From Palaemon carinicauda (taxonomy: Eukaryota > Arthropoda > Malacostraca > Decapoda > Palaemonidae): a stretch of 64,000 nt of DNA. Both the position numbers and the translations under genes were made by a program. The stretch is taken from contig NC_090751.1 in NCBI RefSeq assembly GCF_036898095.1, positions 56,439,611-56,503,610 on the forward strand, given 5' to 3'. Positions 11,660 through 22,873 of the stretch are shown piece by piece; position 1 is the first letter of the stretch; every line of letters begins with the position of its first letter. A model generated the notes under the pieces. It made no database searches. It saw only the letters and a list, made by a program, of their open reading frames with translations, and was not told the DNA's origin.

Positions 11660-12690
11660 AGGAGACAGCTGAGGCTATCGCTTGTACAAAGGACATTTGC
11701 CTCAAGATTTTCCAACCCAATTAGGGTGTTTTATGGAGTGGTGTAGAGCTAAAGCCGGCTCTTCATTTGGTAACTCTAACACAATTGGCCTATTTCTTCT
11801 TAGATCTTAGAAGAAAACACATTTTTTCCTCCTCGATCATCAAAGGGTACAGGAGTATGCTGGCAGGTGTCTTCAGACGCAGAAGATTGGATCTATCAAA
11901 TAGAAACCTTATAGATCTTCTCGGATCATTTGAGATGACTTGGAAGCGTCAACAAGATGCGCCAGCCTGAAATTTAGAGTTTGTTTCTGGAATTTCGCGG
12001 TAGTGACAGATCCGAGCCTTTCCACTTGGTTTCATTTTTAAGGCCTAACTTTGGAGACTTTCTGAGTAAGTCTACCATAGTTGAGAGTCAGTGAAGTTCA
12101 CTCTTTTAGCATGAACATGGACTTCACAATGGTTAAGCCATAGACGCCTTGCAACCTGGATTCTTGGTCATTAACAAACGTCCTTCTCATCCATGGCCTA
12201 AATCTTTCGGGATCACTATCCTCTCGAATTTGGTTTGTGAAGGGCTGAGAAGAGTTTTTTGCTCGGTTAAAATGATGAATTTTTATCGGGACAGGACCAA
12301 AGAAGTTAAGAGTCTATTCATGACTCTTTGGTGCACAGTCAATAAGCCTGCGCTATCTTTGTCTAAAACACTATCATCTCGTATAGACTTTAATTACAAA
12401 GGTTCTTTCACACGGTTGTGTGACAGATCATAAGATGTCGAAAGAGTAAAAGACTCATGAAGTTAGAGCTGTAGGAACTTCTGTAACTTTTAAACTAAAC
12501 TGTTCTCTGCAAAGCATCGCGTATACAGCCTTGTGGAGGGGTAATCCTGTATTCGCCTTGCATTACTTATACCGTATCCAGTCTCTTTATGAGGACGTCT
12601 ACGTTTTGGTATCACTCGTAACAACGAGTGCAGTTGTAGGTGAAACATCCACCACTACATTTCCCTAATTTCATAGTACCCCTGTTCTTC
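11660..12690 (+). pseudogene. Family B DIRS tyrosine recombinase remnant
   Basis: The segment at 11740-11970 reads as a YR core-binding domain, including TLTQLAYFFLDLRRKH, SSIIKGYRSMLAGVFRRR and LLGSFEMTWKRQ. These align by eye with AIAEFFVYLREEM, VKGYRSALSLAFRLK and VLRSLKR of family A. A catalytic-domain piece follows, broken over several frames, with LFMTLWCTVNKPAL and SLSKTLSSRID. A C-terminal piece near 12450-12660 reads RAVGTSVTFKLN and FALHYLYRIQSLYED. The tyrosine in HYL is in the place of the family A nucleophile, and RAVGTS matches RGVATS. Multiple stops and frameshifts make it non-functional. Confidence 0.7.
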
Positions 12691-12969
12691 TCTTGGAACT
12701 GTTATATATATTTTTTATGATTGTACGTGAAGATTGGTCGACAATCTTCCGCAATCTTTGATCTAGTCAGGTGGTCATTTTGTTCCTAGAGAGCGCCCTG
12801 AATAAGGGTATTAGTTGAGGTCCTGTCATGTTATAGGTTATTGAACCGTTTGACAGCTCCTAGAGATCATCAGCCCCCTGGGTGGACCGCTGGATCTCTT
12901 AAGGATACCAGACAAAATGAGGCAGAGCATTGCTGTCAGATTCCTTATCAGGTGAGAACCACTCAAGTT

Positions 12970-13362
12970 GTTTATGTAACTCTTAAGTGAATTCCCAATA
13001 ATGCAGCTGTTTCTGACCCGCCACCAGTGGGTGTCAATCAGCCATTATATAACCAGCGGGTAAGTTTTATATTTAAAAATTATATTTTCATAATAAAATA
13101 AATTTTTGAATATACTTACCCGCTGGTTATATAAGTTTAAAACCCACCCTCCTCTCCTCTAGAGACCATGGGGCATGGAAAATCTGAATTGGGTGGGTAT
13201 AGTTCTACCTGTAGTACCGCGAGGGAGCAAGGATACACCTGGCATATCTGCGCTAAGCCGCGCGAGATTTTGAATTTCCTGCCGAGGCGTCCAGAGATTT
13301 TAGCCATTATATAACCAGCGGGTAAGTATATTCAAAAATTTATTTTTTGAAAATATAATTTT
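12970..13362. repeat. Family B 3' end: ICR (13041-13134) and right ITR (13302-13362)
   Basis: The unit tatataaccagcgggtaag occurs forward at about 13046 and 13309 and inverted (cttacccgctggttatata) at 13115-13133. The block aaatttttgaatatacttac at 13100-13119 is the exact inverse of gtaagtatattcaaaaattt at 13322-13341. This is the DIRS ITR/ICR layout with different termini from family A. The intervening sequence (13135-13300) has no gene. A second copy lies at 23709-24087. Confidence 0.7.
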
Positions 13363-13516
13363 CAATATTTTAATATTTTATACAAAATATTTTGTTACAT
13401 TTTATATAGGATTCAATGAATATTGCATTCTCATTCAAGCCCTTGACAATATAGTAAGATCTCCCTCTACGGGCGTGTCTACTTTTGGTTTTATGCCAAA
13501 AAGTTTAAAAATGCAA

Positions 13517-13700
13517 TTGTTCCGTAACCGAAATACAAACCACGCTATTTACATTGGGTTTACCTTTCGGCGTAGCTGAAATGACGAGCCAATAATTTTT
13601 AACGAGGGTTAACTACCCCCGCGCTAGTTAGCGGGGGTAGGGGAAGGGGTAGCTTGCTACCCTTCCCCCCCACACACCGGTGATTTGCTTCACTTCACTT
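13517..13700 (+). repeat. Left ITR of A2
   Basis: Starts ttgttccgtaaccg and contains ggcgtagctgaaatgacgag and ctagttagcgggggtagggg, matching the A1, A3 and A4 left ITRs with scattered substitutions. It is the complement of the right ITR at 23501-23708. Confidence 0.85.
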
Positions 13701-13822
13701 TCGGCTCCGGCGATGAACAGACGTGTCTGTCCATCGTCCTCGTTGACAGCCTTAATTTTTTTTTGCTTTTTTTTCCAGTTTGTGTGTGTGTTTTGAAGTT
13801 GGCCTCACCCTTATTGTTCACT

Positions 13823-16800
13823 ATGCGCAAGTGCCCTGGTATTGCCGGCCGCCCTTGCGGCACTTTTATGTCGGCGGTGGACACAGATCCTCACACCCTT
13901 TGCCCGCAGTGTCGAGGCCGACGGTGTGATAAAGAAAATACGTGTAGTGAGTGCAGGGTGTGGTCTGCCTCCCAGTGGGAGAGGTTTGGCCGCCGGCGTA
14001 AGAAGAAGTCCAAGAGAGACCGTTCTCCTTCCGGGGTTACCTTGAAGGAGGAAGGCTCTTGGGACTCTCCTTTCGCCGCCCAAACCTCCTCCGAAGCTCC
14101 CCCTCGTTCGGCTCCTAAGGAGAGACTGCCGAGTGGGAGCGCAGGCCCTAGTTCTGTTTCCCGACCTTGAATTGGGGGAGAGGGCGTCGCCTCCCATAGT
14201 GGGGCGGTTCCTCCTCCTCCTCCGGGGGAGGTTGTTGCTAATGAATCCTTGTCTAATGATGATCTTTTTCAGATTTGGGCTTCCCTGGGGCTTAAGGGCC
14301 TGCCCTCCAGGGTAGCCCTGATTGACCTTGTCCAGTCAGGGGCCGCTGTTAAGCAGTCGCCGGTGATAGCAGAGGTAGATCCTCTGTCTATCGTCGACGT
14401 CGTGGTGACAGAGGCTTCCGACGGGTCGGGTCAATCCTCTGCAGGTACTGTTGTGGATGATGGTGCTGAAGGCTCTCCTCCCCCTTCCGTACATCCTTCG
14501 AAGGGGGAAGGGAGTCCCGCGGGCTATTCTGCTGCCAAGCCTCCCTCTAAGGGGAGTGCTTTGACTGAGACTCCCCTTCGGAGGACTGATGGTCCTGACG
14601 ATCTTCCTCGTGGCCGCCTTCGCCGTAAGGCTCACCGTCCGCTGCGCCGTAAGGGCCTCCCGTCTCACTATAAGGGTGCTAAGAGGCACCTTTTTGAATC
14701 TTCGCCTCCTTCCTCCGAGGGGGACTCTCCTCGCCGTAAACAGCCTGCAGCTCCAGCTTCCTTAGACCTCTCTGGGGATCGGTCTCCTACACCTTCCAGA
14801 CCTTCAACTTCTAGTGCAGATGTCCAGCAGCCTGACCTCGTCACCCGACGGGCAACGGTCCCTTCGAGGCAAAGGGATTCTTCCCTTGCGCGTCAGGGTT
14901 ACCCTGCGCGCCCTTCTGCAGTGTTAGCGCACAGGCGCTCTCCTGCTCGTCATCGCTCTCCTGATCGTCAGCGATCTCCTGTTCGCCAGTGCTCTCCTGA
15001 TGATCGCCCCTCTTCTCACCAGCGCTCTCCTGAGGATATCCTTCAGCCTGTTGTTCCTGTTGAGCGCCCAGCGTGCCAGCGTTCCCCTGCACGCCCTTCT
15101 GCAGTGTTAGCGCACAGGCGCTCTCCTGCTCGTCAGCGCTCTTCTGACCGTCGGCGCTCTCCTGTTCGTCAGCGCGCTTCTGATGACCATCGCCCCACTG
15201 CTCGCCAGCGCTCTCCTGAGGAGAACTGCTCGTCAGCGCTCTTCTGACCGTCGGCGCTCTCCTGTTCGTCAGCGCGCTTCTGATGACCATCGCCCCACTG
15301 CTCGCCAGCGCTCTCCTGAGAACTCCGAACATCCTGCGGTTACTGTTGTGCGCCCTGCGCGCCATCAGTCTCCTGAGCGCTCTAGTTTGGCCAAGGACTC
15401 TTCTCCTCACCCTCGCGATCCTGTTCGTCAGCCTGTTCCTGCGCAACATCGCTCGCGGTCTCCAGCGCGTACTTCCAAAATGCCTGTACGCGCCTCCTGT
15501 TCCTGAGCCCGTTCGTGAGCGTTCGCCTGTGCGCCCCTCGCCGGCAGTTCCCTCACAGGTTTCCACGCGTCGCCCTCTTGCTCGCCAGCGATCACAGACG
15601 CATCAACATTCGCCTGCTCGTCAGCGATCTCCTGCGCGTCAACGATCACCTGAACATCGGCGATCTCCAGACCGCCCGCGTGACCTATCGCCTGCGCGCA
15701 AGCGTTCTCCAACGCGCCGTCGCCCAGAGGATCTGGAGGGACGTGGGTCGCCTTCTGTTAGCTCACCCTCGCGCGGTCGTTCACCTACGCGGTCTACGCG
15801 GTCTACGCGCTATCGCTCGCCAACGCGCCACCATGCTCCAGCGCGCCATCGCTCGCCTACGCCCCAGCGTTCACCAGCGCGCCGCCGATCGCCTGTTCGC
15901 AATCGCTCTCCCACGCGCTACAGGTCTCCAGAACATCGTCGGCGGTCATCGGAGCGATCTCGTTCCCCCACGCGTCGGCACGCTCCTTCGCCGACACGTC
16001 AACGCGCTCGTTCACCAGCTCGCTCACGCGCTCGTTCGCCTGCGACCGCTCGCCTGCGCCTGATCGCCGTTCGCGTCGGATTTCGCAGCCCGCGACAGCA
16101 GCAGGGACACTTGTCGCCAGACCGCACTCAGGATCGCCTCCGCCGAAGCGCAGGACTCTTGTACAGGATAGGGAAGACACTTCAGAGAGGTCAGTACAAC
16201 TTTCTTCCCCCCCTCCTTTTCAGGCAGGTCCAGTGGTGTCCACTCCGAAGGATCGCCCGATCCCCTTCCCTCCAGCGGGGATTTCGGACTCTGTGTCCGT
16301 GGAGCGGCAGACTTGGTTTGGTCCTCTGATGCGGGCGTTAGTGAAGGCTATGAAGCCGGCACTCGCCGATCAAGGACACAAGCCAACGGCTGCCTCGCCC
16401 CGCTGAAGAGAAGGAGAGGAGTGGACTTCGTGGTGACTTCCCCCAGGGAGAAGTTGGTTCCTTAGAGTACTGTCAGGAAGGCTCCATCCCCTTCGCAGGC
16501 GCTTTCTCCTTCTCCCGAGGACGAGGCTTTTCCGTCCTCGGGTGAATCCGGTGAGGTGATAGTCTCCCCCTCGGCACCAAGGGGGGAGTCGTCTCCTCAT
16601 GGAGGAGAATCGTCTCGCGCGGAGGGCGCTTCCCGAACCTCTTTGTTGGGGTCGTGTATCCCTCCCAGGAGGGAACCCAAGGACTCCAAGACAATCCCGA
16701 AGTCGTCGTTTAGGATTCGCCAGGAACCAACTGCGCCCCGGGGGAATGTCCACGCATCTCCCCAGGAAGAGATTCCGGGAACGGGAGACTTAGCTGCCAG

Positions 16801-17768
16801 TCCGCAAGGAGGAGACTAGCAGGAGTCTGAGCATGCCTTCTGGCAGGTCCTGAGCCTGATGAGGCAACTCAACGGGTTCATGGACCCCGTGATCGTCCCC
16901 CGAGAAGGCAAGGACACGGTCCTTGACCAGGTGTTCGATATTCAGAAGCCCCCTAAGACCAGTGCGGCTCTGCCCTGGTCTCGGGGGTTGAAGAGTGCCA
17001 GAGCCAGGGCCAATGCCCAGCTCGCAACTCTTGCTTCCTCCAGTCGTTCCTCTGCCGGGAACAAACTCATCCCACCTCTTCGTCTCCAGCAGAGGAGGTA
17101 TTTTGAGATCTTGGGGAGTCTCGTCTCGCTCTTCCTCCATCATTCCGTTGAAGAGCTTGCTAAGGGAGTTCCTCTCGAGAAGCTCTCCGCCCGGCAGGTG
17201 ACATTCTCGGCGTCGGAGATCCTGAGCCATGAGAAGGTCGCGAAGTGCGCCATGCAGGCCACTTCGTGGCTGGATATATGGCTAGGGACTCTGGGCATCC
17301 TATTGCGCTCCGAGGACTTGTCTAAGGAGACCAATAAGAAGGCCCTGGAGACCTTCTTACTCTCGGGCACCCGCTTCATCGAGTTCCTGGCACATCAGGT
17401 TACCACCCTGTGGGCCAACTCGGTATTGAAGCGGCGTGATGCGGTGACCGAGAAGTTCCACCCGAAGGTCCCCGCCATGGATGTCTGTAGGCTCAGACAT
17501 GCTTCCTTCCTTGAGGAGAATCTGTTGGAGCCCCAGGATATGGAACGAATGGCTGAGAGATGGAGGAAGTCTAGCCAGGACTCCCTCCTCCATAGGGCCC
17601 TTACAGCCAGCTCCGCAGCAGCAGCCTCGCAAGACACCAAAGCAGGCACCGGCAGCTAAGAAAGTGGTGTCTAAGCCCCAGCCCTCTCCAGCCAAGGTCA
17701 AGAGGGGCGGTAAGTCCTCCAGGGGAGGCAAGGCTTCTAGAGGGAGCGGCCGCGGCCGCAAACACTAG
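13823..17768 (+). pseudogene. gag-like ORF1 of A2a with RS-type repeats, frameshifted
   Basis: The ATG at 13823 gives MRKCPGIAGRPCGTF with the family Cys cluster (last part CPQCRGRRCDKENTCSECRVW) and a basic block GRRRKKKSKRDRSP. A stop at 14167-14169 ends the first frame; the reading resumes at 14249. From about 14920 to 16080 the protein is a run of Arg-Ser-Pro units (for example RQRSPVRQ, RHRSPTPQRSPARRRSP) resembling the RS domain of SR splicing factors. A 100-bp tandem duplication (15128-15320) shifts the frame and causes the stop at 15245-15247. Another shift lies near 15490. The conserved C-terminal domain is open at 16859-17659 (REGKDTVLD, SWLDIWLGTLGILLRSEDLS), and a basic tail ends at 17768. 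It is more divergent from A1, A3 and A4 than they are from each other. Confidence 0.75.
15128..15320 (+). repeat. 100-bp tandem duplication in the A2a gag
   Basis: The 93 bases from 15128 (gctcgtcagcgctcttctga) recur identically from 15228, giving a 100-bp period. As 100 is not a multiple of three, the second unit is read in another frame and meets a stop at 15245-15247. Perfect identity points to a recent event. Confidence 0.95.
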
Positions 17769-17796
17769 GAAGGGCAGTCCCCCCGCGTGTCCACCT

Positions 17797-18207
17797 GTGG
17801 GGGAATGCCTTCGACGTTGCATGCACAGGTGGCAGCAACACCGGGCCGATGCTTGGACGATTTCTGTGATCGGCCAAGGCTATTGCGTCCCGTTCATAAC
17901 ATCTCAACCTCCCCTGACAGCGAATCCAGTGTCGTTGAGCTCCTTTGCCATGGGATCGGTAAAGGGGCTAGCCCTTCGGGCAGAAGTCGAGACCATGCTC
18001 AAGAAGGATGCTCTCCAGGAGGTCGTCGACGGCTCCCCAGGCTTCTTCAGTCGACTCTTTCTTGTAAAGAAGGCGTCTGGAGGCTGGAGACCTGTCATCG
18101 ACTTCTCAGCTCTGAACGGGTTTGTCAAGGAAACTCGGTTCAGCATGGAGACAGCGGACACGGTCAGACTTGCGGTGAGACTTCTAGACTTCATGTGCAG
18201 CAGTTGA
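17797..18207 (+). pseudogene. Truncated RT start of A2a
   Basis: The open frame has the N-terminal RT block (WTISVIGQGYCVPF), then RAEVETMLKKDALQE, LFLVKKASGGWRPVIDFS and FSMETADTVRLAV, matching A1 about 4520-4875. It ends at DFMCSS, immediately before motif A, where the sequence changes to gag repeat sequence. No motif A, B or C follows in this unit. Confidence 0.85.
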
Positions 18208-18210
18208 ACT
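18198..18210. other. Recombination or deletion junction between A2a and A2b
   Basis: Left of here the sequence follows pol (cttcatgtg, as in A1 near 4868). Right of here it follows the Pro/Arg/Ser-rich part of gag (cgccatcgctcgccctcgcg near 18262). The exact breakpoint cannot be fixed to the base, and the few intervening bases (cagcagttgaact) match neither side clearly. Confidence 0.75.
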
Positions 18211-19955
18211 TGATGTCGAGCGCTTATCCATCCTTCAGCGCGCCCTCTGCCTTCTCCAGCCCGCGCCATCGCTCGCCCTCGCGCACGCGCGCACCATCGC
18301 CATCGCCCTCGTGCGCGTGCGAACAGTCTCCCGCGCACGCGCGCGAACAGTTTCCTGTGCGCGACTAAGGGCATTTCCCATCGCGCGAGCGCCAGCACAT
18401 TAGCGCGCTCGCCGGCGGGGAGGAAGATTCCGCATAGATCCAGGGACTTTTCTTCTCCTTCATCTTTTTAGGCGAACCCCCCTTTGGTAACTCCTCCTAG
18501 GGATCGGTCGATCCCCTTCCCTCCAGAGGGAGTTTCTGACAGCAGTCAGCAGCCAGCAGCCTTGGTTTGGGTCCCTGGTCAGAGCGGTCATGCAGGCTTT
18601 TAAGCCTGTTCTCTCTGAGCTGGGCCACAAATCATTGGCAGCTTCTACTCCCTTGAAGAGGAAGAGAGGAGTGTTGAACGTGGTAACTTCTCCGAGGGCG
18701 AAGCTGACTCCTCGTAAGTCCTTGAGGAAGGCCTCCTCACCCCCCCAGACTTTCACTCCCTCCCCTTTGGACGAATATTTCCCGTCCTCAGGGGAGTCAC
18801 GCGAGGTGAGGCGTTCCCCCATCGCACCAATGAGGGAAACCCCACCTCGCGCTGGAAAGTCTTCTTGGGTAGGGGTGGAGAAGAGCCTCCCACCATCGTT
18901 GTTGGAGTCCTGCATCCCTCCCAGGAGGGAGTAGAAGGACTCCAAGACTTTGCCAATGTCATCTTTAAGGCTTAGACCGGAGGGGAGCTGCAGGAGTCAG
19001 AGCATGCAGTCTGGCAGGTCCTGACCCTTATGAGGAATCTCAATGGGTTTGCGGATCCAGAGATTCCCCCTCGTGAGGGCAAAGACACGGTCTTGGACCG
19101 AGTCTTTGGGACTCAAAAACCCTCAAAGGCCAGTGCAGCTTTGCCCTGGTCTCAAGGGGTTAAGAGTGCCAGAGACAAGGTCGAAGCCCAGCTCTCCGAG
19201 CTTGCCTCCTCCAGCCGATCCAGCGCCGGCAACAAACTCCTCCCACTTCCTCGTGTCCAACAGAGGAGGTACTTTGACATCGTTGAGGAGACTTGTTTAG
19301 CTCTTCCCCTACACCACTCTTTGGAAGAGCTTACCAGGGGAGTCCCTCTAGAGAGACACTCCAACCGGCAGGTCTCGTCCCGGCGACGGAGATCCTTAGC
19401 CATGAGAAGGTAGTGAAGCGTGCCATGCAGGCAACTTTGTGGCTGGACATCTGGCTAGGGTCCCTAGGCATCCTGTTACGTTCAGAGGACTTGTCCAAAG
19501 AAAGTACCAGGAAGGCCATGGAGACCTATTTACTCTCGTGCACTCGTATGATCGAGTTTGTAGCCCACCAAGTCTCGAACTTGTGGGCTAATACCATCTT
19601 GAAACGTCGAGATGCGGTGTCCGAGAGATTCCATCAAAAGGTCCCCAACATCGAGATCAGCTGGCTCAGACATTCTTCCGTTATGGGGAAGAACTTGTTC
19701 GAGCCTAAGGACGTGGAGCAGGCGGCTGAGAGGTGGAGGAAGTCCAACCAGGACTCTCTCCTACATAGGGCTCTAGCATCGAAGCCCTATAAACCTCCAG
19801 GACCCCAGCAAACACGGCCTACTAAGACCACGAAACCGGCAGCTGCAGCGAAGACGACGGTGTCTAAGCCCTTTCCTGTCAAGGACAAGAAAGGCAAAAA
19901 GTCCTCCAGGGGAGGAAAGAATCCTAGAGGGAGGGGCCGAGGCCACAAACGCTAG
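18211..19955 (+). pseudogene. 5'-truncated gag-like ORF1 of A2b
   Basis: The Cys-cluster start is missing; it begins in the repeat region. It includes a spacer with KPVLSELGHKSLAASTPLKR and SWVGVEKSLPPSLLESCIPP, then the C-terminal domain (REGKDTVLDRVFGTQKPSKA, LWLDIWLGSLGILLRSEDLS). A basic tail (KKSSRGGKNPRGRGRGHKR) precedes the stop at 19953-19955. A frameshift near 19380 and others make it non-functional. It is closer to A1 and A3 than to A2a. Confidence 0.75.
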
Positions 19956-19957
19956 GA

Positions 19958-21888
19958 TTGGCAGTCCCCCTGCATGTCCACCAGTGGGGGGATGCCTACA
20001 AAGTTGCGCAAACAGGTGGCAGCAACTCGGGCCGATTCCTGGACGATTTCCGTAATCAGTCAAGGATATCGCGTCCCATTCACAACATCTCTACCTCCCC
20101 TGACAGCGGATCCAGTGTCGTTGAGCTCCCTTGCCATGGGATCGGCAAGGGGGCAAGCCCTTCGGGCAGAAGTTGAGACCATGTTGAAGAAGGGCGCTCT
20201 CCAAGAGGTCGTCGGCGGGTCTCCAGGCTTCTTCAATCGACTCTTTCTTGTAAAGATGGCGTCTGGAGGCTGGAGACCAGTCATCGACCTCTCAACTATG
20301 AACAGGTTTGTCAAGCAAACTCCGTTTAGCATGGAGACCGCAGAGACGGTCAGACTTGCAGTGAGACCTCAAGACTTCATGTGTACACTGGACCTGAAGG
20401 ACGCGTACAGTACTTCCAGATCCCAGTCCATCCGTCTTCAAGGAAGTACTTAAGATTCAGCCTAGACAACAAGGTGTACCAGTTCAAGGTGCTGTGTTTC
20501 GGTCTCTCCATAGCACCACAGGTTTTCACCAGTGTTTTCACCCTAATATCGTCGTGGGCACGCAGGATTGGCATCCGTCTCCTCCGTTATCTGGACGACT
20601 GGCTGATCCTAGCAGACTCGGAGTCAGCCCTTCTTTGACACCGAGACAAACTTCTGGGTCTTTGCCAAGATCTGGGGATCTTGGTAAATCTCGAGAAGTC
20701 CTCTCTGCTTCCCACTCAAAGACTGGTATATCTAGGCATGATCATAGACACCAATCTCCACAAAGCCTTTCTATCAGACGACAGGATAGCAAGGCTGAGG
20801 AGGGTCGCAAGTCCTTTCCCTAGACGAGAAGAACTTCCAACCCAATCGTGGTTACGTCTCCTCGGTCACCTCTCATCCTTGGCTCGTCTAGTTCCCAACG
20901 GTCGCCTCAGGATGAGATCCCTCCAATGGTTACTCAAGTCTCGGTGGAATCATGATCCCTATGGGTCCTGCGGAACAGACGGACCTTCAGTGGTGGGTGA
21001 CAGACGAGAACCTACGAAGAGGAGTGGATCTTCTCGTTCTCCCCCCGGATTTGATGCTGTTTTCGGACGCCTCAAAGAAAGGCTGGGGCCCCACGTTCTG
21101 CAACACAGGACCTCAGGCCTGTGATCAGAATCAGAAAAGTGCCTCCATATAAATCTGCTAGAAATGAAGGCCATATTCCTGGCCCTTCAACAGTTCCAAC
21201 AATACCTGGCGGGTCACTCTGTGGTGGTGATGAGCGACAACACCACAGTAGTGGCTTACATCAACATGCAGGGAGGTACCTTTTCAGAACAGCTATCCCA
21301 TCTCGCAGTAGAGATACTGAGATGGACCGAAGCCCACTCGATTCCACTATCGGCTCGCTTCATTCCAGGCAAGAGGAATGTGCTCGCCGACAGTCTGAGC
21401 AGAGCGTCTCAGATAGTGAGACCGAGTGGTCTTTGGATCATCTAGTAGCCAACATAGTCCTGACTTTGTGGGGTTCCCCGACTGTGGATCTGTTCGCTAC
21501 AGCGCTAAACTTCAAGCTCCCGCTGTACTGCTCTCCAGTATTGGATCACAAGGAGCTCTGGCAAGATGCCTTCCAACAACGGTGGGACAACATCGACGTA
21601 TACGCCTTTCCCCCGTTCTGTCTGACGAGGAGGGTATTCAACAAGACCAGAATATCGGTCAATCTTTCGATGACCCTTATAGCTCCACTATGGCATCACG
21701 TAGAGTGGTTTCCGGAGCTTCTGCAACTCCTAACGGAACTTTTGAGAGAACTTCCTCCACGACACGAGCTACTCAAACAACCACACTCCAATATCTTCCA
21801 CAAAGCCGTAGCTTCGCTACGACTTCACGCCTGTAGACTATCCAGCATCTCCTTGCTGAGAGAGGATTTTCGCAACAAGTTGCGGTGA
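19958..21888 (+). pseudogene. Reverse transcriptase-RNase H of A2b, several frameshifts
   Basis: The RT N-terminal part is open at 19974-20453. A five-base duplication (agtac) near 20407-20415 in the motif A region shifts the frame. Motifs B and C (FGLSIAPQVF, RYLDDWLILADSES) continue to a stop at 20636-20638. The rest is in pieces: NLEKSSLLPTQRLVYLGMII from 20681, the RNase H start LMLFSDASKKGWG around 21050, VVVMSDNTTVVAYI around 21220, NVLADSLSRASQIV around 21380. The post-RNase H block (VDLFATALNFKLPLYCSP, VYAFPPFCL) is open to 21888. The YLDD motif and all RNase H acidic residues are present, but the frame is lost four or more times. Confidence 0.8.
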
Positions 21889-21890
21889 GG

Positions 21891-22873
21891 ATGTATGGAC
21901 ACCTGCGAAGGTCATCCGCATCTGTCTACCAGGCAAAGTGGGGAGTCTTCTGTGGTTGGTGTCGTGGAAGAGGTATCTCTCCACTCGATGCCACTATTCC
22001 AGCAATAGCGGAGTTCTTCGTGTATTTGCGGGAAGAAATGTGCCTTTCAGTCAAACCGGTGAAAGGCTATCGCTCAGCCTAAGTCTAGCCTTCAGGCTCA
22101 AAGGAGTGGACATGTCTTCCTCGCTGGAACTTTCCGTACTCATACGAAGTTATGAACTTACCTGCCCTCAGTCGGAAGTGAGACCTCCTTCATGGAACGT
22201 GGTTCGAGTTCTCAGGTCTCTTAAGAGACCTCCCTACGAACCATTACACCAGGCTTCAGATCGCCACCTAACTTGGAAGACAGTGTTCCTACTAGCTTTG
22301 GCCTCGGCCAAGCAAGTCAGTGAACTTCATGGTCTCTCTTATGACATCGCCCATTCAAGGGGATGGTGGGAGGTAACGTTCAGATTCGTCCCTGAGTTTA
22401 TTGTTAAGATTCAGAATCCGGGAGTGTCAGACCCTCGGTTCGACTCCTTCCAGATTTCGAGTCTTTGTTCTTTAACAGATGACCCAGACCATCTCCTACT
22501 GTGTCCAGTAAGGAGTCTGAGGCTATATCTCAAAAGAACGGCTGCAGTTCGTCCCCAGGTGCAGGCATTGTTTGTGAGCACTGGGAGGACTAAGAGGAGG
22601 GTTACCAAGAATACCATCTCGGCATGGATTCCTAGGGTGATCCATCTGTCCCTGAATCCAGACTCTCAGTCACGTCACCCTAGAGCACATGACGTCAGGG
22701 GCGTAGCTACGTCCCTGGCCTTCAAGAAAAACTTTTCAGTGACGCAGGTGCTACAAGCTGGGGTGTGGAAGCGTCAGACGACCTTCACAGCCCACTACCT
22801 GCAAGACGTGACCCACAGGAGGCTCGATACGTTTTCTATCGGCCCTGTGGTGTCTGCACAACAGCTGGTTTAA
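21891..22873 (+). pseudogene. Tyrosine recombinase of A2b, one frameshift, first Arg lost
   Basis: Starts MYGHLRRSSASVYQAKW at 21891. A one-base deletion near 22080 (agcctaag where the other copies have agccttaag) breaks the frame, after which the rest is open to the stop at 22871-22873. The catalytic domain has RAHDVRGVATSLAF and the nucleophile region TTFTAHYLQD, both intact. The first catalytic Arg position reads SAKQVSELHGL where A1, A3 and A4 have AKRV, an Arg to Gln change (codon caa near 22312). Two independent defects make it inactive. Confidence 0.85.

Noticed and set aside
14841..15566. Long minus-strand open frame (241 codons) opposite the A2a gag
   Set aside because: It is the reverse reading of the Arg-Ser-Pro repeat region; the composition follows from the GC-rich repeats, and the plus strand carries the conserved gag signals.
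14920..16080. Captured host SR splicing factor gene
   Set aside because: There is no RNA-recognition domain, and the repeats lie in frame inside a gag with conserved ends. An internal repeat expansion is the simpler reading.
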